From positions 6,543 to 42,006 of the forward strand of contig CAJOFK010000010.1 of assembly GCA_905234015.1 (NCBI GenBank): a DNA stretch of 35,464 nt, written 5' to 3'. Made by a program: the position numbers and the translations under genes. The notes below the pieces were generated by a model. It saw nothing but the letters and a program-made list of their open reading frames with translations, was not told the DNA's origin and ran no database searches. The DNA is from an uncultured Ruminococcus sp. (GTDB lineage: Bacteria > Bacillota > Clostridia > Oscillospirales > Acutalibacteraceae). Below are positions 34,075-35,464 of the stretch, piece after piece. Position 1 is the first letter of the stretch, and each line of letters starts with the position of its first letter.

Positions 34075-34103
34075 TTGACAATACACGGCAGCAATGATAG
34101 AAT
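34075..34103 (+). promoter_or_regulatory. Consensus promoter pointing into the recombinase cassette
   Basis: TTGACA, a 17-base spacer and TAGAAT lie just outside the left repeat arm on the plus strand. In the present orientation it would transcribe antisense to the recombinase gene. Confidence 0.7.
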
Positions 34104-34132
34104 TGCGCCTATCTGCGAAAACTCACAGCTTT

Positions 34133-34263
34133 CGGACGAGGGCTTTCCCTCTCCATATCATCAACAGTAATTCTCGGTCGGAATTTTACACTTACCGACA
34201 TTTTTCGAGCAGTATATTCACCGTGAATATACCTCACAAATACACCTATTGTTATAATAAGCG
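34133..34263 (+). repeat. Left arm of 131-bp inverted repeat
   Basis: It matches the reverse complement of 35321-35451 at 127 of 131 positions. The four mismatches are at 34201, 34210, 34211 and 34220. The arm contains three dyads: GAGGG-CTTT-CCCTC, GTCGG with CCGAC (12-base loop), and a palindrome at 34212-34232 (GTATATTCAC and GTGAATATAC around one base) that resembles a recombinase core site. Confidence 0.95.
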
Positions 34264-34298
34264 ACCGTTTTTTACACAATTCAATAAATCGAGAAATG

Positions 34299-34333
34299 AA
34301 AAATCCCGAACCGCCTTAAACAGCGATTCGGGA
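34299..34333 (-). terminator. Terminator of the recombinase gene
   Basis: TCCCGAA pairs with TTCGGGA, with an inner CGC/GCG, followed by five T on the minus strand. It overlaps the recombinase stop codon and would stop the message before it leaves the left arm toward the giant gene. Confidence 0.8.
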
Positions 34334-35236
34334 AAGTAAATTCATACTATTCTTTTTCAGCTCAAGCGAGCAGTGCACATAACGGTTAAGCGTGGTTTTA
34401 ACGTCCGAATGTCCGAGTATTTCACTCAGCGTTTTAGCGTCGAACCCGCATTCAATACATCTCGTGGCGAAGGTATGGCGCAGGGTGTGGAAGGTAACGC
34501 CCTCAAGTCCGCAATCCTCCGCTGCTTTTTTAAACCTTTTTTGCATAAGCCTCGGCTCAACCCTCAATACTCTTTCGCTGGAGAGGAAAAAAGACTCGTC
34601 ATCTCCGCGCATATTCTCAACAATCTCATTCAAAAAGTCCGGCAGCGGAATAGTGCGGTTTGAGCTTTCGGTCTTAGGCTTGTCTATCATAACAACACTC
34701 TTGCCATGCTCGTCTTTAAGGCGGTGCATGGTTTTATTTATTCTGACGGCACCGTCGCGGATATCGCCCCATTTAATCGCGCAAAGCTCGCCGATTCTCA
34801 CCCCGGTATAAAGCGCGAACAACATTCCGGTCTTATAATTATCCGGCTCTTCTTTAAGATATCTTTCAAGCCTGCTTTGCTCGGCAGCGGAAAGCACCCG
34901 CATTTCACGCTTAATATCCTTAACATACCTGATTTTCGGAGGTTTAAAGCCGTACATTTCCTTAGCGTACTTAAAAATCTGGTTAATCGTCATCAAAATG
35001 CAGTTAACAGTCTTTGGACTGAGGTTGGAATTAAGCAGCTCGTCAGAGTAGCTGACAATATCCTCGGTGGTTATTTTTCCGATAGGGAAATATGATAGCT
35101 CAGAATGTAAAATATGCTTATCAAAAAGGTATTCGTAGGTCTGAAACGAGCTTTTTTTCAGCGAATTTCGGTTAAAAGAAAGCCACTCTCCGCCTAAATT
35201 TTCCAAGGTTATTTTTTTGGTTTTTATACCCATCAT
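34316..35236 (-). CDS. Tyrosine recombinase (phage-type integrase family)
   Basis: This 306-residue site-specific recombinase has an N-terminal SAM-like core-binding domain (about 10-105) and a C-terminal catalytic domain. The catalytic set is complete: R147 in TGVRIGEL, a Lys in the beta-hairpin near 186-188, H250-x-x-R253 in HTLRHTFATRC, H276 in LGHSDVKTT and the nucleophile Y286 in NRYVH. It lacks the N-terminal arm-binding domain of larger phage integrases, which makes it XerC/D- or inverton-sized. AAGAAGGG six bases upstream selects the ATG at 35236 (an immediate second ATG follows). It is enclosed by the 131-bp inverted repeat. Confidence 0.95.
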   Translation of the reverse strand: MMGIKTKKITLENLGGEWLSFNRNSLKKSSFQTYEYLFDKHILHSELSYFPIGKITTEDIVSYSDELLNSNLSPKTVNCILMTINQIFKYAKEMYGFKPPKIRYVKDIKREMRVLSAAEQSRLERYLKEEPDNYKTGMLFALYTGVRIGELCAIKWGDIRDGAVRINKTMHRLKDEHGKSVVMIDKPKTESSNRTIPLPDFLNEIVENMRGDDESFFLSSERVLRVEPRLMQKRFKKAAEDCGLEGVTFHTLRHTFATRCIECGFDAKTLSEILGHSDVKTTLNRYVHCSLELKKNSMNLLSRIAV

Positions 35237-35274
35237 AAAGAACCCTTCTTTTTGGTATATTTCTTCGAAAACTC

Positions 35275-35304
35275 TTGACAAATGTACATAAAATATAGTA
35301 AAAT
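35275..35304 (+). promoter_or_regulatory. Outward promoter at right end of the cassette
   Basis: TTGACA, an 18-base spacer and TAAAAT lie on the plus strand between the recombinase start and the right arm, so transcription would leave the cassette to the right. A TATAAT at 35306-35311 is nearby but badly spaced for this -35. Confidence 0.65.
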
Positions 35305-35306
35305 GT

Positions 35307-35335
35307 ATAATAATTAGGTACGCTTATTATAACAA
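35307..35335 (-). promoter_or_regulatory. Promoter of the recombinase gene
   Basis: TTGTTA, a 17-base spacer and TATTAT lie on the minus strand. The -35 box is inside the right arm and the -10 is inside the cassette. The left arm has the same -35 but no matching -10, so only this end is predicted to drive inward transcription. Confidence 0.55.
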
Positions 35336-35451
35336 TAGGTGTATTTGTGAGGTATATTCACGGCGAATATACCACTCGAAAACTGTCGGTAAGTGTAAAA
35401 TTCCGACCGAGAATTACTGTTGATGATATGGAGAGGGAAAGCCCTCGTCCG
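35321..35451 (-). repeat. Right arm of 131-bp inverted repeat
   Basis: This is the inverted copy of 34133-34263, with four mismatches. The core palindrome here (35352-35372) has one broken pair. The window ends 13 bases beyond the arm, so what it borders is unknown. Confidence 0.95.
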
Positions 35452-35464
35452 TGAGCAGTAAGTG

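Larger units (their letters stand above)
33907..34132. other. Gap upstream of the giant gene
   Basis: This is the gene-free stretch between the giant gene and the left inverted-repeat arm. It holds the giant gene's ribosome site, a GCGC-GATT-GCGC hairpin, A/T-rich dyads and a plus-strand promoter pointing away. No convincing minus-strand promoter for the giant gene was found; TTGAGA with a poor -10 is the best. Confidence 0.7.
34133..35451. mobile_element. Recombinase cassette bounded by 131-bp inverted repeats (putative invertible element)
   Basis: Two 131-bp arms in inverted orientation enclose 1057 bp that hold only a tyrosine recombinase gene, its terminator, its promoter and an outward promoter. 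No other cargo, no direct target duplication and no tRNA target were seen. The structure fits a self-inverting switch, or a minimal recombinase-driven mobile element. Confidence 0.7.

Noticed and set aside
34094..34339. 81-codon plus-strand open frame across the left repeat arm
   Set aside because: Its ATG overlaps the -10 box of the promoter at 34075-34103, it has no ribosome site, and it runs through a non-coding repeat and a terminator.
34133..35451. Calling the cassette an insertion sequence or a prophage remnant
   Set aside because: No DDE transposase, no short target duplication, and no phage genes beyond the recombinase; 131-bp inverted arms around a tyrosine recombinase fit an invertible or recombinase-driven element better.

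Overview
The window looks like the chromosome of a spore-forming, Gram-positive anaerobe of the Ruminococcaceae/Oscillospiraceae type. The evidence is the Firmicute housekeeping order (smc, rnc, plsX, trmFO, topA, dprA, then rplT-rpmI-infC), a spoIVB-spo0A pair, a type I dockerin on a leucine-rich-repeat protein, a teichoic-acid-type glycerophosphotransferase, and strong A/T-rich sigma-A promoters. No rRNA, tRNA, CRISPR array or prophage structural gene was seen. Genes are tightly packed, with many 1-5 base overlaps.

Region 1 (1-12146, all minus strand) is core information processing. It holds smc (cut by the window edge), an Elp3-like radical SAM protein that seems to need an ATT start, rnc, plsX, trmFO, topA, dprA, a SpoU/TrmH methyltransferase, and the infC-rpmI-rplT operon. 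That operon has a near-consensus promoter, a structured leader ending in an intrinsic terminator (L20-type attenuation), and an ATC start for infC.

Region 2 (12167-16453, minus) is a four-gene polyol-phosphate cluster: an IspD/TarI cytidylyltransferase, a zinc sugar-alcohol-phosphate dehydrogenase, a pentulose/hexulose-phosphate 3-epimerase and a TagF-like polymerase. Together they could make a CDP-activated polyol and polymerise it into a wall polymer.

Region 3 (16561-22199) holds a CPBP membrane protease with tadA (plus strand), then cca, a small membrane protein and a CtpE-like P-type ATPase (minus strand).

Region 4 (22350-27748, plus) is spoIVB, then spo0A with tandem 0A boxes and a 10-bp dyad upstream and an unusual receiver domain, then a copper P-type ATPase behind a promoter with a palindrome over its -10 box, and an MBL-fold hydrolase.

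Region 5 (27814-35464) is the accessory part. Three minus-strand genes follow one another: a 1661-residue secreted protein, an unannotated 46-residue peptide 18 bases downstream, and a secreted LRR-dockerin protein. Just upstream is a tyrosine recombinase gene enclosed by a 131-bp inverted repeat (127/131 identical by eye). A consensus promoter inside the cassette points out of the right end. If the recombinase inverts its own cassette, that promoter would face the giant-protein operon. A second consensus promoter, outside the left arm, points into the cassette and would then be co-directional with the recombinase gene. This looks like a self-contained phase-variation switch for a surface/secreted operon, and it is the best candidate here for an undescribed system. 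The inversion itself is inference from one sequence.
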